Assembly: GCF_017104645.1 (NCBI RefSeq)
Contig: NZ_JAAGPF010000022.1
Coordinates: 1-44,438 of the forward strand
Reading direction: 5' to 3'
From: Burkholderia sp. Ac-20379
Lineage (GTDB): Bacteria > Pseudomonadota > Gammaproteobacteria > Burkholderiales > Burkholderiaceae
Length of the DNA: 44,438 nucleotides
Notes under the pieces: generated by a model
Told to the model about the DNA's origin: nothing
The model's database searches: none
Seen by the model: only the letters and a program-made list of their open reading frames with translations
Program-made: the position numbers and the translations under genes
Shown: positions 33,142 to 40,386 of the stretch, in pieces
Numbering within the stretch: the first letter of the stretch is position 1
Layout of the letters: each line of letters starts with the position of its first letter

Positions 33142-33945
33142 TTACCCCTGCGTGACACGCCTCAGGAACCCATCGAGCATGGCGATTTCGCCTTCCGCGC
33201 GCTTGTAGTCGGCCTCGATCTCCGCCTCGCGCAGCATCGTCTCGATGAATGCGTGGATGGCCGGCCGGCGCGGGCCGATCTCGGCCTCGCCGGCGCGCAT
33301 CTTGATGGCGAGCAACGCGTTGATCTCGCCGAGCAAGGCGGCGTCCGTCACGGTGCCGGCAACCAGATCGGCGAAACGCATCGGCGGCATGCCCTTCCCC
33401 GCATCGATCCAGCGCACGGCCAGCAACGGGCGCAGCACGTAAAGGTATTTCTTGTAGCGAACGTCGTCGCCCTGCAGGTAGCCGCGAAAGTTCTTCTTGG
33501 CCATCGACAGGTAGTGATACCGCCCGCGCATCGGCGCAAAGAACGCCCGCGCCAACGCCTTGAGTTCGCTCGTATAAGCGGGATCCTGCAGATACACCAC
33601 CGGGGAATCGAGCCATTCGAGCAGCGTCGGATTGGAACGATGCAGCAATTGCAGCGCCTTGCGGATTTCCCATCCGCTGACATCGAGCTCGTCGTCGATC
33701 GGCTTTTCGATCACGTCGCGTTGCGGCTCCACGCGCAGATACCACTCGAGCTTGTGCACGTAGAGAAACCGCACGTCGTAGTCGCTATCGGGCGAGGCGA
33801 AACCCCAGCCGCGGCTGCCCGACTCGCAGGCATACAGGATCTTGACGTCGTGCGTGCTTTCGATCGCCGCCAATTCGGCCATGATGCACTCGCGCACATC
33901 GGGATCGATGGGATGGTCGCTCAGGACCGGCAGAGTCGATGTCAT
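33142..33945 (-). CDS. RlaP-type (PF10127) nucleotidyltransferase domain protein
   Basis: A 267-residue member of the DNA-polymerase-beta-like predicted nucleotidyltransferases (RlaP/YcgL group, linked to RNA repair in some genomes). The signature GSRGWGFASPDSDYDVRFLY (residues 43-62) holds the Gly-Ser helix and the metal-binding Asp55 and Asp57. The continuation VSGWEIRKALQLLHRSNPTL and the helical C-terminal half (GRYHYLSMAKKNFRGYL, LRPLLAVRWI) match the family. The start at 33945 follows the first conserved region; no strong ribosome-binding site is seen. No RNA ligase or rtcB gene is adjacent, so a repair role here is unproven. Confidence 0.85.
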   Translation of the reverse strand: MTSTLPVLSDHPIDPDVRECIMAELAAIESTHDVKILYACESGSRGWGFASPDSDYDVRFLYVHKLEWYLRVEPQRDVIEKPIDDELDVSGWEIRKALQLLHRSNPTLLEWLDSPVVYLQDPAYTSELKALARAFFAPMRGRYHYLSMAKKNFRGYLQGDDVRYKKYLYVLRPLLAVRWIDAGKGMPPMRFADLVAGTVTDAALLGEINALLAIKMRAGEAEIGPRRPAIHAFIETMLREAEIEADYKRAEGEIAMLDGFLRRVTQG

Positions 33946-34150
33946 ATTTTCGGTGTGGTGCGCGATCGGCGTCGCATGGTTTTTCTCGCCCCCGCCGCGT
34001 GCTCGACGCGGGGATGCGCTCGGAAGCCGACCAGCATATCGCGTCCTCGCCCGAATGCAACCGCATCGCCCGCCGGCAACGTTCGACGCTCGGCGTTCAA
34101 CACCCAACGCTCGCGCCGCGCCCGTCATCGCAAGGCGCGCAGCGAAGCGA

Positions 34151-35275
34151 TCAGATCCGCGCGTGCGCGGCGCGCCAGTGCAGCGCCTGCTCGGACAGGC
34201 TGAAGCCGAAGCCCGGCCGGTCGGGCAGCTGCATCCGGCCATCCTGGATCGCGAGGCGTTCGTTGAACGCGGGCTCAAGCCACTCGATATGCTCGACCCA
34301 GGTTTCGCCCGAAAACGCCGCGGCCACGTGCGCGTGCTGCTCCATCACGAAATGCGGCGCGAGCTTCAGGCGCTGCTGCTCGGCCGCCGCCATGATCTTC
34401 AGGAACGGCGTGAAGCCGCCCACGCGCGGCACGTCGGGCTGCAGGAACGCCGCCGAGCGATGCGCGATCAGTTGCTGCACCTCGGCCACGCTGCTCAGCA
34501 TCTCGCCGGTGGCGATCGGCGTGCGCAGCTTGTCCGCGAGCCGCGCGTGGCCGACGTAGTCGTAGGCGCTCAGCGGCTCCTCCAGCCACACCAGATCGAA
34601 TTCGTCGAGCGCGAGGCCGGCGCGCAGCGCCGTCGTGTAATCCCACTGCTGGTTCGCATCGGCCATGATCGGCACCGCGTCGCCCACATGGCGGCGCACC
34701 GCGCGCACGCGCTCGATGTCCTTGCGCAAATCGGGCTGGCCGACCTTCAGCTTGATGCCGCCGAGGCCGCGCTCGAGCGAGCGATCGACGTTGCGCAGCA
34801 CGTCGTCGAGCGTCGCGTTCAGATACCCGCCCGAGGTGTTGTAGCACGGGATCTCGGTGCGATACGCGCCGAGCAGCCTGCCGATCGGCAGCCCTGCCCG
34901 CTTCGCCTTCAGATCCCACAGCGCGGTATCGAACGCGGCGATCGCCTGCACGGCCAGGCCGCCGCGCCCGATCGAGGCGCCCTGCCACGCGAGCTTCTCC
35001 CACAAGCGGCCGATGTCGTTCGGATCCTCGCCGATCAGGAACGGCGCCAACTCCTGCGCGTGCGCGAAGATCGCCGCGCTGCCGGCGCGCAGCGTGTAGC
35101 TGAAGCCGAAACCGCGCTCGCCCTGCGCCGTCTCGATGCCGGCCGTCAGCAGCGCGACGTGCGAGAGCGGCGGCTGGCGGCCGGTCAGGACCTTGGCGTC
35201 GCTGACGGGGTGCTGCAACGGCACCTGAACGAGCGACAGTTCGACGTGCCGGATGGGGTCGGCCTGATATGACAT
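34151..35275 (-). CDS. L-talarate/galactarate dehydratase-type enolase-superfamily enzyme
   Basis: A 374-residue member of the mandelate-racemase subgroup, closest by pattern to L-talarate/galactarate dehydratase, which dehydrates aldarates to 2-keto-3-deoxy acids. Catalytic and metal residues are all visible: Lys175/Lys177 in IKLKVGQP, Asp206/Asn208 in ADANQQW, Glu232 in LEEPLSAYD, Glu258 in ATGEML, Asp281 in QPDVPRVGG, and His308 in LAPHFVMEQHAH. It is divergent from a LacI-family regulator with two operator-like palindromes between them, so it is probably induced by its sugar-acid substrate. No aldarate transporter is adjacent. Confidence 0.88.
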   Translation of the reverse strand: MSYQADPIRHVELSLVQVPLQHPVSDAKVLTGRQPPLSHVALLTAGIETAQGERGFGFSYTLRAGSAAIFAHAQELAPFLIGEDPNDIGRLWEKLAWQGASIGRGGLAVQAIAAFDTALWDLKAKRAGLPIGRLLGAYRTEIPCYNTSGGYLNATLDDVLRNVDRSLERGLGGIKLKVGQPDLRKDIERVRAVRRHVGDAVPIMADANQQWDYTTALRAGLALDEFDLVWLEEPLSAYDYVGHARLADKLRTPIATGEMLSSVAEVQQLIAHRSAAFLQPDVPRVGGFTPFLKIMAAAEQQRLKLAPHFVMEQHAHVAAAFSGETWVEHIEWLEPAFNERLAIQDGRMQLPDRPGFGFSLSEQALHWRAAHARI

Positions 35276-35314
35276 GCATGACCTCGATAAGGAAAGGATG
35301 GTCGCGATTGCGAA

Positions 35315-35330
35315 ATGACAGCGCTATCAT
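35315..35330. promoter_or_regulatory. operator-like palindrome O1
   Basis: ATGACAGCGCTATCAT is an imperfect 16-bp palindrome (14 of 16 positions symmetric, central AGCGCT) 40 bases upstream of the dehydratase start. It has the even-length, centre-symmetric form of LacI/GntR-family operators. It matches a second site 110 bases away at 15 of 16 positions. Confidence 0.6.
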
Positions 35331-35345
35331 ATTGAGTCGAAGAAA

Positions 35346-35367
35346 CGTTTACCTATCCGCGTAAACG
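35346..35367. repeat. inverted repeat CGTTTAC-N8-GTAAACG
   Basis: Perfect 7-base arms with an 8-base spacer lie between the two operator-like sites in the divergent promoter region. It could be a binding site for a different dimeric regulator or part of promoter architecture. Confidence 0.4.
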
Positions 35368-35424
35368 CGTATTTTTGTCTTTTAAACATGTAGATGAACT
35401 CGAAACAGCGCTTCACATCCATCA

Positions 35425-35440
35425 ATGACAGCCCTATCAT
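35425..35440. promoter_or_regulatory. operator-like palindrome O2
   Basis: ATGACAGCCCTATCAT differs from O1 by one central base and lies about 100 bases upstream of the regulator start. Two copies spaced 110 bp apart in a divergent region suggest repression of both genes, possibly with looping by the LacI-family protein. Confidence 0.6.
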
Positions 35441-35542
35441 TCGTGGATCGGCAATGTGCCTGGCGCGCCCCGCCGCCGCAACCCGGGGCGAAAAGGCACA
35501 ATGCTCGTCCCGACAGGCATGGCGACAACAAGGACACGGAAC

Positions 35543-36598
35543 ATGGGAAGGCCGACATCGAAGCCGCACGAGACAAACGCGGACGCCGCCGGGCCGGCGG
35601 ATGCCGCGGCCGGCGGCGTGACGCTGGCCGATGTCGCGCGCCTGAGCGGCGTCTCGCCGATCACCGTCTCGCGCGCGCTGAACCAGCCGAACATCGTGTC
35701 GGAGCACACGCGCGAGCGCGTGATGGAGGCCGTGCACCGGCTCGGCTACCTGCCGAACCTGGCGGCCGGCAGCCTCGTCACGCGGCGCAGCCACCTGGTG
35801 GCGGCGCTGGTGCCGAGCATCAGCACGCTGATGTTCGCGCGCATGATCGAGAGCTTCGAGGCGCGGCTGCGCGAGCACGGCTACGAGGTGATCCTCGGCG
35901 TGACGAACTACGACATCCACCGCGAGGAGCAATTGCTCCAGACCATCCTGCGCCGCCGCCCCGACGCGGTATTCCTGACCGGCGTCACGCACACCGCGCA
36001 GAGCCGCAGCTGGCTGCTCGGCTCGGGCATTCCGGTGGTGGAAACCTGGGATCTGACGCGCTCGCCGATCGACATGCTGATCGGCTTCTCGCACGAGGAA
36101 ATCGGCCGCGCCACCGCGCGCTTCCTGCTGTCGAAGGGCTATCGCCGTTTCGGGCTGCTGACCACCACCGAGGAACGCGCGCAATTGCGCGAGAAAGGCC
36201 TGATCGCCGAACTGCGCGCACATCCCGACGCGCGCCACCACACCATCCACGTGCTGCCGCCCACCACGCTGCGCTCGGGCCGCGCCGGGCTCAGCGAGTT
36301 GCTGGAGACGGATTTCCAGCCCGACGCGGTGGTCTGCTCATCGGATTCGACCGCGCACGGCGCGATCGTCGAGGCGATCCATCGCGGCTGCGCGGTGCCG
36401 GGCCAACTGGCGGTGATGGGCTTCGGCGACATGACGTCCGCCGCCGACATCGAGCCGAGCCTCTCGACGGTGCGCATCGATCCGGCGATGATCGGCGCGA
36501 CCGCCGCGCAGGCGCTGCTCGACAAGCTGGAGCGCGGCGGCCATGCCGAGCGGGTGGTGGATCTGGGGTTCGAGATTTGCGCGCGGGCGAGCACGTGA
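35543..36598 (+). CDS. LacI-family transcriptional regulator (GntR/gluconate type)
   Basis: A 351-residue repressor of the LacI/GalR family. The helix-turn-helix begins at about residue 25 (VTLADVARLSGVSPITVSRA, then LNQPNIVSEHTRERV). A hinge helix and the periplasmic-binding-protein-like sensor follow (HLVAALVPSISTLMFARMIE, VFLTGVTHT, VVCSSDSTAHGAIVEAIHRG, LAVMGFGDM). The pattern is that of the gluconate repressor GntR branch, which senses sugar acids and fits the neighbouring aldarate dehydratase. The ATG at 35543 is chosen for length and an AAGGA site about nine bases upstream; 35501, with AAAGG, is a possible alternative. It is probably autoregulated through the palindromes upstream. Confidence 0.9.
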   Translation: MGRPTSKPHETNADAAGPADAAAGGVTLADVARLSGVSPITVSRALNQPNIVSEHTRERVMEAVHRLGYLPNLAAGSLVTRRSHLVAALVPSISTLMFARMIESFEARLREHGYEVILGVTNYDIHREEQLLQTILRRRPDAVFLTGVTHTAQSRSWLLGSGIPVVETWDLTRSPIDMLIGFSHEEIGRATARFLLSKGYRRFGLLTTTEERAQLREKGLIAELRAHPDARHHTIHVLPPTTLRSGRAGLSELLETDFQPDAVVCSSDSTAHGAIVEAIHRGCAVPGQLAVMGFGDMTSAADIEPSLSTVRIDPAMIGATAAQALLDKLERGGHAERVVDLGFEICARAST

Positions 36599-36609
36599 GG
36601 GAAACAACC

Positions 36610-36623
36610 GGCCCGCATGGGCC
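36610..36623. terminator. short hairpin between convergent genes
   Basis: GGCCC-GCAT-GGGCC forms a 5-bp GC stem 11 bases after the regulator stop and 2 bases from the stop of the convergent small gene. It lacks a T-tract, so intrinsic termination is uncertain. Confidence 0.3.
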
Positions 36624-36625
36624 AC

Positions 36626-36850
36626 TCAACCGCGCTCGTCGTTCGGGCTCGGCTCGTCGAACCGCGCCCGCTCCCCTCGCGCACTGACCGGCAACGGCGG
36701 CACGCGCTCCGGATCGCGCACCGGCTCCGGCGGCACGCCGGGCACATCGTCCTGGCCCGGCGGATCGGCCGGATCGGGATCGGGCATCGGCGGAATATGA
36801 GAGGCGGACATCGCGAACCGGCGGTTCGCCGCAATGGGCATCGTGTTCAT
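36626..36850 (-). CDS. small proline-rich hypothetical protein
   Basis: A 74-residue protein with a strong AGGAG site six bases upstream of its ATG at 36850, which supports real translation. After a short N-terminus (MNTMPIAANRRFAMSASHIP) it is almost entirely Pro/Asp/Glu/Arg: PPMPDPDPADPPGQDDVPGV, PPEPVRDPERVPPLP. It is probably disordered. No function or family is recognised. Confidence 0.6.
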   Translation of the reverse strand: MNTMPIAANRRFAMSASHIPPMPDPDPADPPGQDDVPGVPPEPVRDPERVPPLPVSARGERARFDEPSPNDERG

Positions 36851-37015
36851 CGTTTCTCCTGTCGGGATCGGGCCGGCCCGGCCATCGGCATCGGGCGCGG
36901 GTTGCCCGACGGGTACGCAATGCGCGTGCCGCCCGCCATACCGGGCGAGGCGGCCGCGCGCGTCAGCCCGTTTTTGCCACAGGCTTTGTAGATTCTGCCT
37001 GGCCGGCCCGCTTCG

Positions 37016-37369
37016 TCACTGCCCCTGCGCGGCGCTGCCGCCCTGGCCCGGCATGCCCGGCGCCGGGTAATGCGGGTTTTCGCCGCGCGCCCCCTTCGGC
37101 TTGCGCGTGTGCGGCTTCATGCCGTTGCCGCCGGGGCTGGCGCCCTGTATCGGCGTCGCGCCCTGGCCGGCCACGCCCGAGGCCGGGTAATGCGGCGTCT
37201 CGCCCCGCGCGCCCTGCGGCGTGTTGGTGGAGGCCTGCATGCTGCCGGCCGGCGCGGATTGCACGGCAGTCTGCGCATGCGCGCCCGGAGACGCGGCCAG
37301 CACGGCGGCCAGCGATGCGCCGGCGGCGGCGCGGAGAAGTTGCAAGAGGGTCGGTTTCACGAGTTGCAT
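37016..37369 (-). CDS. exported repeat-containing small protein
   Basis: A 117-residue protein. The ATG at 37369 has AAGGAG seven bases upstream. Residues 1-33 are a clear Sec signal peptide (LLRAAAGASLAAVLAASPGA before HAQ). The mature part contains two copies of a roughly 25-residue unit, beginning GARGETPHYPASGVAGQG and GARGENPHYPAPGMPGQG. Such short Gly/Pro/Asn-rich repeats suggest a disordered periplasmic or surface peptide. It is divergent from the antiporter at 37526. No family name is known to me. Confidence 0.7.
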   Translation of the reverse strand: MQLVKPTLLQLLRAAAGASLAAVLAASPGAHAQTAVQSAPAGSMQASTNTPQGARGETPHYPASGVAGQGATPIQGASPGGNGMKPHTRKPKGARGENPHYPAPGMPGQGGSAAQGQ

Positions 37370-37525
37370 GGTCGGCTCCTTGGAATCACCGGTTGCGGGT
37401 TGAGGAACCGCCGGAGCACGCAAGGCGCGTTCCGCGTCATGGCCGGCGCGCGGCGCGATCCTTGCTCGCCCTCCGAAATGGTGGCGCGCGCAACCTTCCG
37501 CGCCATCCGCGACGGAGGAATCCCG

Positions 37526-38848
37526 ATGCTTCACGAAACCCTGTGGTATCTGATGGTCGGCGGCGTGCTGATCGTGGTGGGCGCGACGAGTTCCGCGCTC
37601 CATCGTTTGCCGTGCAGCACGGCGATGATCTATCTGGCCGTCGGCGCGGCGCTCGGGCCGGCCGGGCTCGGCATGATGCATCTCGATCTCGAACGCGACG
37701 CGACGCTGCTGCGGCGGATCGCCGAAGTCGCGCTGCTGGTGTCGCTGTTCGCGATCGGGCTGCGCCTGCGCGTGGCCGCGCTCGACCGGCGCTGGCTGCT
37801 GCCGGTGCGGCTCGGCTTCATCGCGATGATCGTCACGGTGCCGCTGCTGGCCGCGGCGGCGGCCGGGCTGCTCGGCCTGGACTGGGGGCCGGCGCTGCTG
37901 CTGGCGGCGATGCTCGCGCCGACCGATCCGGTGCTCGCCCACGACGTGCAGGTGCGCAACCCCGGCGACGTCGATCTGGTGCGCTTCGCGCTGTCCGGCG
38001 AGGGCGGCCTGAACGACGGCATCTCGCTGCCGCTCGTGCTGGCCGGCCTCGCGCTGTGCGGCCAGCTCGACGTGACGCACGGCGCCGCGCCCGCCTCGCT
38101 GCCGTTCCTGCTGCACATCACATGGGGCATCGCCGGCGCGCTCGCGATCGGCGCGGGCCTGGGCTGGATCACCACCCACGGCATCACGCGGCTGCGCACG
38201 CAGCACGCGCAGGCGCTCGGGCTGGAAGGCTTCTTCGCGCTCGGCCTGATCGTGATCGCGTTCGGCCTCGCGCAACTGGCCGACACGTTCGGCTTCCTGT
38301 CCGCGTTCGCGGCCGGCGTGGCGATGCGGCGCGCAGAGCATCGCGCGAGCGGCCCGAGCGCGCCGACCGAGGTGATCGGCACGATCGATTCGAACGACAT
38401 CGGCGCGACCGAACGCGATCCGCAGCGCGCCCACGCCTACATGGCCGAATCGGTGCTCGGCTTCACGATCGAACTCGAGCGGATTGCGGAAGTGGTGATC
38501 ATGACGATGATCGGCAGCCTGCTCCCCGCGCTGGTGGCGACGCAATTCTCGTGGCCGATGGCCGCGCTCGCCGCGGCGCTGATGCTGGCGATCCGGCCGC
38601 TGGCCGCGATGCTGTCGCTGGCCGGCTCGCCCGCGAGCGCCACGCAGCGCCGCCTGATCGGCTGGTTCGGGATTCGCGGGATCGGCTCGTTCTACTACTT
38701 GCTGTTCGCGATCGAACACGCGCCGAACGTGGCCCGGCCGCTCGCGCCCGCGGTGCTCGGCGTGATCGCGCTGTCGGTGATCGTGCATGGCGTGTCGGCC
38801 ACGCCGTTGATGGATCGCTATCACCGCTTCGGGCGGCTGCGTCATTGA
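37526..38848 (+). CDS. CPA1-type cation:proton antiporter
   Basis: Inner-membrane Na+(K+)/H+ exchanger of 440 residues with about twelve helices. The ATG at 37526 has GGAGG seven to eight bases upstream. Family motifs are LAAMLAPTDPVLAHDVQVRN (the TDPV segment and partner), FALSGEGGLNDGISLPLVL (the ND motif with transport-site Asp, typical of CPA1), and GWFGIRGIGSFYYLLFAIEH. A charged cytoplasmic loop of about 50 residues (APTEVIGTIDSNDIGATERD) interrupts the helices. Ion specificity and regulation are not evident. Confidence 0.9.
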   Translation: MLHETLWYLMVGGVLIVVGATSSALHRLPCSTAMIYLAVGAALGPAGLGMMHLDLERDATLLRRIAEVALLVSLFAIGLRLRVAALDRRWLLPVRLGFIAMIVTVPLLAAAAAGLLGLDWGPALLLAAMLAPTDPVLAHDVQVRNPGDVDLVRFALSGEGGLNDGISLPLVLAGLALCGQLDVTHGAAPASLPFLLHITWGIAGALAIGAGLGWITTHGITRLRTQHAQALGLEGFFALGLIVIAFGLAQLADTFGFLSAFAAGVAMRRAEHRASGPSAPTEVIGTIDSNDIGATERDPQRAHAYMAESVLGFTIELERIAEVVIMTMIGSLLPALVATQFSWPMAALAAALMLAIRPLAAMLSLAGSPASATQRRLIGWFGIRGIGSFYYLLFAIEHAPNVARPLAPAVLGVIALSVIVHGVSATPLMDRYHRFGRLRH

Positions 38849-38870
38849 CGGCGGCTCAGGCTGTCACCGT

Positions 38871-39115
38871 TCACCACCCCCAGCGCACCCCGGCGTTGCC
38901 CGTGACGGTGCGCGGGTGTTCGCCGCCGAGGTTGGTCAGATAGCTGAGCGTGACGTACGCGCTGCCGCGCTCAGTTGCGCGGCCAGCCTGACGCCGATCT
39001 GCCCGGCGGTCTGGCCGACCTGCGTGCCGAGCGCGTTCGACACCACCGCATCGACGCTGCCGCCGCTGGTGGCCGTGCCCGTCGTCTGGGATGTCTGGGA
39101 TTTCCGAGATCCATC
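38871..39115 (-). pseudogene. autotransporter C-terminal remnant, frameshifted
   Basis: The minus strand reads TGTATSGGSVDAVVSNALGT, QVGQTAGQIGVRLAAQLS in one frame. It then reads ERGSAYVTLSYLTNLGGEHP, RTVTGNAGVRWGW in another, ending in a stop at 38871. Joined, they give the last beta strands of an autotransporter barrel, with the family's aromatic C-terminus. The frameshift lies near 38970. Everything upstream of about 39115 is missing. It lies between the antiporter and the three-gene operon. Confidence 0.5.
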
Positions 39116-39186
39116 GATCGAATTGACCAACCCCGCATTTCGCCCGATTGCACCGGCAAGCCCGGGCGCATTTCGCGCCCGCCGCC

Positions 39187-40386
39187 TCAAGACGCTGCAG
39201 CCGATGCGGCCGACGCAGCCGGCGTGGCCGGTTTGCCGGAATCGAACGCTTGCTTGAATTTGGGCCAGAAGCCCTGCCCCCACGCGCGAAGCTTGTCGAC
39301 ATAGGCGAGCTTCTCGGGAAAACGTCCGATGTGCGTCGCGTGCCAGTCCGATTCCCCTGCCGACAACACCGAACCCGATTTGATGCCGTCCAGTTCCGGC
39401 GAAAACATGTACGACACTTCCAGCAAGCCCCAGCTTTCCAGCCGGCTGAAGCGCACGAACATCAGATCCTGCGGGTAATCCACGCCCTTTGCCGCGAGAT
39501 CGCCGGCGGCACGGCGGTCGAGTCCGTCGATCCTCATGGCCCGGTCCGCCCATGCGTTCCAGGGCGGCGTGTAGTAATTATTGATCAACCAGCATCCCAG
39601 GCCCGGCGCATCGGACGAATCGACGAACACGTAGTTCGTGTTCGGATTGCCCTCCATGCAGCCGTTCAGCGAGCGGATGGCTGGCGCACTCTGCGTCGGG
39701 TCGGCGTGCACCGCGGCAATCCGGATGGCGCCCACCAGCCGCTTGTGCTCGATGCGCCCCATGAAATACGCGGAACCGACATAGCCTTTCGAATGCACGC
39801 CGCCGCGCGCCAGCACGGCCCATTCGCCCGCCGGCAACGGCAGGTCGTATCCGTCGATGCGGATCGATTGACGATAGGTTCGCCCGACGAACGCGGGATT
39901 GAGGCCGGACGGATCCTGCGTCCCGCCCGCCATGGCGATCTGTGCGGCAACCGGCGCCGGTGCCGGTGTCAGTGCGTTGGCAGCGCCGCCTGCCGTCTGT
40001 ATCGCGCCGTGCGATGCGGAGGCGCCCGAAGCATCGGGATCGGCCGATTTCGTCTTCCGGCCATCCGCACGCGGTTTTCCCGCCACGCTGGCCAGCGTGG
40101 CCTGCGACGCCGCTGGCTTCACGGCGCTGGCCGCGGGCGCGGCGACCTGAGCCACGGCGGGCGCAACCGGCGCGGCTTGAGGATCGGGATTGGACGATGG
40201 CGCACGATAGCTGATCGCTTCGGGCAAAGGCGGCGCGGCCGTAACCGGCGTCGTGCGCCAATGCGGCGGAAACCCGACCACACCCAGCGTCAGCAACGCC
40301 GCCGCGCACACGCTCAGCCGCCACAGAGGCGCGCGAGACCAAAGCGATGCATCGCCAGCCGGCGCGTCCTGCCATGGCGTGTTCAT
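39187..40386 (-). CDS. bitopic membrane protein of unknown family (third gene of ClpB-like operon)
   Basis: A 399-residue protein with one membrane helix at about 22-40 (LWRLSVCAAALLTLGVVGFP). An Ala/Pro-rich spacer runs to about 155, and a globular C-terminal domain spans about 160-385. The domain contains TYRQSIRIDGYDLPLPAGEW, GYVGSAYFMGRIEHKRLVGA, a Cys pair (NGCMEGN and GLGCWLINNYY), and SYMFSPELDGIKSG. It probably faces the periplasm with a short cytoplasmic N-terminus. No family is recognised. The ATG overlaps the ATPase stop (ATGA), so translation is coupled. The tail is Ala-rich. Confidence 0.8.
   Translation of the reverse strand: MNTPWQDAPAGDASLWSRAPLWRLSVCAAALLTLGVVGFPPHWRTTPVTAAPPLPEAISYRAPSSNPDPQAAPVAPAVAQVAAPAASAVKPAASQATLASVAGKPRADGRKTKSADPDASGASASHGAIQTAGGAANALTPAPAPVAAQIAMAGGTQDPSGLNPAFVGRTYRQSIRIDGYDLPLPAGEWAVLARGGVHSKGYVGSAYFMGRIEHKRLVGAIRIAAVHADPTQSAPAIRSLNGCMEGNPNTNYVFVDSSDAPGLGCWLINNYYTPPWNAWADRAMRIDGLDRRAAGDLAAKGVDYPQDLMFVRFSRLESWGLLEVSYMFSPELDGIKSGSVLSAGESDWHATHIGRFPEKLAYVDKLRAWGQGFWPKFKQAFDSGKPATPAASAASAAAS

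Noticed and set aside
33142..33945. RlaP-type nucleotidyltransferase as a CBASS CD-NTase
   Set aside because: The motif context and length fit PF10127; no CBASS effector or Cap2/Cap3 genes are adjacent.
37016..38845. 609-codon minus-strand frame across the antiporter
   Set aside because: Only its last 117 codons (the exported repeat protein) have a start, ribosome-binding site and signal peptide; the rest is antisense of the antiporter.
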